64,000 nt of DNA from Alkalicaulis satelles. GTDB taxonomy: Bacteria > Pseudomonadota > Alphaproteobacteria > Caulobacterales > Maricaulaceae. Under the pieces are notes generated by a model, which was not told the DNA's origin, searched no databases, and was given only the letters and a program-made list of their open reading frames with translations. Location: positions 77,001 to 141,000 of the forward strand of contig NZ_VWOJ01000002.1 in assembly GCF_008630495.1 (NCBI RefSeq), in the 5' to 3' direction. This document shows, one piece after another, positions 61,325 to 64,000 of this stretch. Within the stretch, counting starts at the first letter, position 1. Each line of letters begins with the position of its first letter. The position numbers and the translations under genes were made by a program.

Positions 61325-61388
61325 CATCGCGCGCCGATTTGAGCTTCAGCTTGCGGGCGCGGAACAAATGCGGCTAAAGCGAAGCGAT
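61325..61388 (+). promoter_or_regulatory. SAM-II riboswitch
   Basis: The sequence has the family core: stem CGCGCC/GGCGCG (61330-61335 with 61356-61361), GATTTGAGC, GCTTGCGGGCGCG, and the 3' pseudoknot strand AAATGCGGCTAAAGCG. SAM-II elements are found before methionine and SAM genes of Alphaproteobacteria and switch translation off on binding S-adenosylmethionine. Here it is 105 bases before the hom-metX-metB operon. Confidence 0.93.
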
Positions 61389-61492
61389 TGGATGAACAGC
61401 GCCCTCGGGCGCAATGAGGTCTGATCGCATAAGTCTGGACGCCGTCCCTGTTCCCTGCGTGCGCAAGCCCCACGCCCGACCAGGAGACCGCC

Positions 61493-62488
61493 ATGACCGC
61501 CCCCCTCAAAGCCCTCACCCAACCAGAAGCCTCCCTGGAGGCGCGCCTTGCGGCCCGACGGGTCCTGCGCCCCCTGCGCACGGTGGTTCTGGGCTGCGGC
61601 GTTGTGGGCGGCGGGGTGATTGAACGCCTGCCCCGCCCGCTCGTGCTGACAGGCATTCTGGCGCGCACCCCCCGGCCCGCCGGCGCTTTTCCCGCCCCGG
61701 TCTTCACCAATGCAGACGCCCTGTTTGAGACGGCGCCGGAGCTGGTGATCGAAGCCCTGCCCGGCGGAGATGAAGCTGAAGCCCTGCTCGCCAGGGCCGC
61801 CGGGGCCGGCTGCCATATCGTCAGCGCCAACAAGGACGTGGCCGCGCGCCGGCCCGACCTGATCCGCGCGGCGCGGGCGCAGGGGCGGGCCTTTGCATAC
61901 TCGGCCGCTGTTGGCGGCGGGGCGCCGGTGCTGGAGACCGTGGCGCGTCTGGCCGCATCCGGGGCGGGCGTGGCGCGTGTGCGCGGCGTGCTCAACGGCA
62001 CGTCCAATTACGTGCTCGACCGTCTGTGGGAGGGCGACAGCCTGGAAGCGGCCATCGCCGGCGCCCAGGCGGCGGGTTTCGCCGAGGCCGACCCGAGCGC
62101 CGATCTGGACGGTCTGGACGCGGCCAACAAGCTGGCCCTCATCGCCCGCGAGGCCTGGGGCGCGGATCTCGACCCGGCGGCCATCAAACGCGAATCCATC
62201 CGCGAGCTGCCCGCAGGCGCAGCCGCAGCGGCGCGCCGCCAGTCCCGGCGCCTGCGCCAGGTTGGGCTGCTGGAGCGGTCCGGGGCGCGCGTCACAGCGC
62301 AGGTTCGCCTTGAGGCGCTGGCCGAAACCGACGCACTGGCGCGCACGCGCGCAGAAGGCAATTGCGTGGTCCTGAGCCCTGAGCGCGGCGCCCAGGTGAT
62401 CGTGGCGGGCAAGGGCGCGGGCCGTGCGCCCACCGCGGCCAGCATCATTGGCGATCTCAACCGTCTGATCGAGGCCCACTGTTCATGA
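61493..62488 (+). CDS. Homoserine dehydrogenase, short form without ACT domain
   Basis: 331 residues. The nucleotide-binding GCGVVGGG is at 34-41; SANKDVAA and GVLNGTSNYVLDRL, then AEADPSADLDGLDAANKLALIA read in parts, are the homoserine dehydrogenase core. The usual alphaproteobacterial enzyme is about 430 residues with a C-terminal ACT domain; this one lacks it. GACCAGGAGA precedes the ATG. Start of a SAM-II-controlled operon; its stop overlaps the metX start (ATGA). Confidence 0.9.
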   Translation: MTAPLKALTQPEASLEARLAARRVLRPLRTVVLGCGVVGGGVIERLPRPLVLTGILARTPRPAGAFPAPVFTNADALFETAPELVIEALPGGDEAEALLARAAGAGCHIVSANKDVAARRPDLIRAARAQGRAFAYSAAVGGGAPVLETVARLAASGAGVARVRGVLNGTSNYVLDRLWEGDSLEAAIAGAQAAGFAEADPSADLDGLDAANKLALIAREAWGADLDPAAIKRESIRELPAGAAAAARRQSRRLRQVGLLERSGARVTAQVRLEALAETDALARTRAEGNCVVLSPERGAQVIVAGKGAGRAPTAASIIGDLNRLIEAHCS

Positions 62489-63402
62489 GCGCCGCCGTCC
62501 TGAAGCCCCCCCTCGCCCCCTGGCCGGTGGAGGATCTGGTCTGCGGCTATGGCGCGCGCAGCGGCGGCTGGTATGAGGCCACGGGCCGGCTGGCGGGCGC
62601 AGCCGAGGGACCGGCCGCCATCGTGCTGGGCGGGATTTCGGCCGGGCGCAGACTGCTGGACGATGCGGACGGGCCGGGCTGGTGGCCGGGCGTCGCCGGA
62701 CCGGGCGGCGCGCTCAATCCGCGCACGGGCCGCTTTCTGAGCCTGGATTTTCTGGGCGAGGCCGCCCGGCCCTTCCCCAGTGTGGAGGACCAGGCCGACG
62801 CCGCGCTGGCGCTGGCTGATGCGGCGGGACTGGACCGCTTCACCCTGGTCGGCGCCAGCTATGGCGGCATGACGGCGCTGGCCATCGCCGCCGCTGCGCC
62901 TGAACGCGTCATCCGCGCCGACATATTGTGCGCCGCCGCCCGCCCCCATCCCATGGCCACGGCCTGGCGTGCGATCCAGCGCGAGATCGTGCATCTGGGG
63001 CTGGAGACCGGACGGGGCGCCGAAGCGCTCGATCTCGCCCGGCGCCTGGCCATGACCACTTACCGCACGCCTGAAGAGTTCGCCGCGCGCTTTGACGGGC
63101 CTGAAGCCGTGCAATCCTATCTGGCCGCGCGCGGCGGCGCCTGGGCGCGCGAGACCCGGCCCGAGCGCTTTCTGGTCCTGTCCCAGTCCATGGATGCGGT
63201 GGATATTGCGGTGGAGGCGATAGCCGTCCCCGTGCGCTTCCTGGCGATCAATTCCGACCGGCTGGTCCCGCCGGAGGACGTGGAGGCCGCCGCCGCGCGC
63301 ATGCCCCGCGCCAGCATCACCCGGATCGACAGCCTTTACGGCCATGACGGCTTCCTGAAAGAAACCGAAGCGGTCAACGCCTTCCTGCGGGGCGACGCAT
63401 GA
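62485..63402 (+). CDS. metX: Homoserine O-acyltransferase (MetX-like)
   Basis: 305 residues, alpha/beta hydrolase fold. Nucleophile S125 in LVGASYGGM, an Asp in INSDRLVPPED and His in YGHDGFLKE form the triad. It resembles the shorter MetX-type enzymes; whether acetyl- or succinyl-CoA is used cannot be read off safely. LGGISAGRRL near 47-56 is the usual oxyanion-hole region. Overlaps hom and metB by four bases each. Confidence 0.87.
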   Translation: MSAAVLKPPLAPWPVEDLVCGYGARSGGWYEATGRLAGAAEGPAAIVLGGISAGRRLLDDADGPGWWPGVAGPGGALNPRTGRFLSLDFLGEAARPFPSVEDQADAALALADAAGLDRFTLVGASYGGMTALAIAAAAPERVIRADILCAAARPHPMATAWRAIQREIVHLGLETGRGAEALDLARRLAMTTYRTPEEFAARFDGPEAVQSYLAARGGAWARETRPERFLVLSQSMDAVDIAVEAIAVPVRFLAINSDRLVPPEDVEAAAARMPRASITRIDSLYGHDGFLKETEAVNAFLRGDA

Positions 63403-64000
63403 CCCGGTTCAGCACCCGCGCAGCGCGCGCCGGCATCAATGCCGACCCCGCCCATGGCGCGGTGGTGGCCCCGGTCAGCCTGTCAGCGGCATACCGCCGC
63501 GATGACCCGGCTGCGCCCGGCCCGTTTGATTACGCCCGCACCGCCCATCCCGGCCGCGACCTGCTGGCGCGCACCCTGGCCGATCTGGATGGCGCGTCGG
63601 GGGCGGTGGTCACCGCCTCGGGCATGGCCGCCATCGATCTGGTGCTCAATGATTTGCCCATTGGCGCGCGTATCGTATGCGCCCATGACTGCTATGGCGG
63701 CACGCGCCGGCTGTTTGACGCCCGCGCGCGCCAGCGCGGCTTTGATCTGGTCTATGCCGACTGCACCGATCCTGAGGCCTTGTCAGAGGCTCTCAAGCCG
63801 GGCGCGGCGCTGGCGTTTTTCGAGACCCCGTCCAATCCGCGCCTGCGCATCACGGACCTGGAAGCGGCCTGCGCGCTGGCCCGCAAGGCGGGCGCAGTGA
63901 GCGTGGTCGACAATACCGTGCTCTCGCCCGCCCTTCAGCGCCCGCTGGAGCTGGGCGCGGACATCGCGCTGGCCTCCCTGACCAAGCTGATCAACGGCCA
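63399..64000 (+). CDS. metB: Cystathionine gamma-synthase/O-acylhomoserine sulfhydrylase family, 3'-truncated
   Basis: First 200 codons; the gene continues past the window. Starts with FSTRAARAGINADPAHGAVV, typical of Cys/Met metabolism PLP enzymes, and includes TASGMAAIDLVL, VCAHDCYGGTRRLF, FETPSNPRLRITD, SVVDNTVLSPALQRPLELGAD in parts, and the PLP lysine K196 in ASLTKLING just before the end. It couples O-acylhomoserine with cysteine or sulfide. ATG overlaps the metX stop. Confidence 0.9.
   Translation, partial: MTRFSTRAARAGINADPAHGAVVAPVSLSAAYRRDDPAAPGPFDYARTAHPGRDLLARTLADLDGASGAVVTASGMAAIDLVLNDLPIGARIVCAHDCYGGTRRLFDARARQRGFDLVYADCTDPEALSEALKPGAALAFFETPSNPRLRITDLEAACALARKAGAVSVVDNTVLSPALQRPLELGADIALASLTKLING

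Noticed and set aside
1-64000. CRISPR arrays, transposases, integrases, phage genes, rRNA or tRNA genes
   Set aside because: None seen on either strand by reading; no repeat-spacer arrays and no recognisable clover-leaf or rRNA sequence.

Overview
The window is a GC-rich, gene-dense stretch of a chromosome from an alphaproteobacterium, most likely of the Caulobacterales/Maricaulales (former Hyphomonadaceae) group. The pointers are a ChpT-type histidine phosphotransferase, a TacA-like sigma-54 activator, split pntAA/pntAB/pntB genes behind an aa3-oxidase subunit IV protein, the glnD-murJ-trpS order, and SAM-II and yybP-ykoY riboswitches. Species cannot be named from the sequence. No rRNA, tRNA, CRISPR array, prophage or insertion sequence was recognised.

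Layout. 1-7600: a 5'-truncated thioesterase-like gene converges on a minus-strand chemotaxis operon cheA-cheW-cheY-cheB-cheR; chpT and a small membrane protein gene lie behind it. 7860-11830: an M23 peptidase, argG, a GAF protein and a small lipoprotein. 11830-17900: a surface-glycan locus with a DUF115/glycosyltransferase fusion facing a tight operon of GT2, CMP-sugar synthetase-like, 2-hydroxyacid dehydrogenase and SDR genes. 17900-23490: DMT transporter, serC, hisC with a methyltransferase, gloB. 23490-24980: a small Tad-pilus group (cpaA, flp pilin, a pilus N-domain protein). 25000-30000: amidase, YbjN-like protein, DUF1254/1214 protein, PPK2, DUF2855. 30037-36170: glnD-murJ-trpS and a copper chaperone. 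36230-38780: trpF-trpB followed by a brnTA toxin-antitoxin pair where trpA would usually be expected. 38980-43470: methyltransferase, MgtC, an outer-membrane-like protein, MgtE and a one-repeat GDT1/TMEM165 protein behind a Mn riboswitch. 43785-48320: a SelD-N-like flavoprotein and the gap-pgk-fba glycolytic operon. 48520-53700: UDP-sulfoquinovose synthase, DUF885 peptidase, ASCH protein, TacA-like regulator. 53970-59310: hydrolase, aa3 subunit IV, pntAA-microORF-pntAB-pntB, Lrp regulator, DUF6356 protein. 59300-64000: YeiH exporter, DAGK-like kinase, and a SAM-II-controlled methionine operon (hom-metX-metB) cut by the window end.

How it works together. Most of the window is ordinary core metabolism and signalling. 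The items that deserve attention are the regulatory RNAs and operators, which no list of open reading frames shows: the SAM-II riboswitch preceded by an AT-rich palindrome, the yybP-ykoY riboswitch with an RBS-adjacent hairpin, the multi-half-site operator of brnTA, and an Lrp-like palindrome at its own gene. The others are an unassigned 400-base leader before mgtE, a 29-codon membrane microORF coupled to pntAA, and an activated-sugar cassette whose product cannot be deduced from known pathways.
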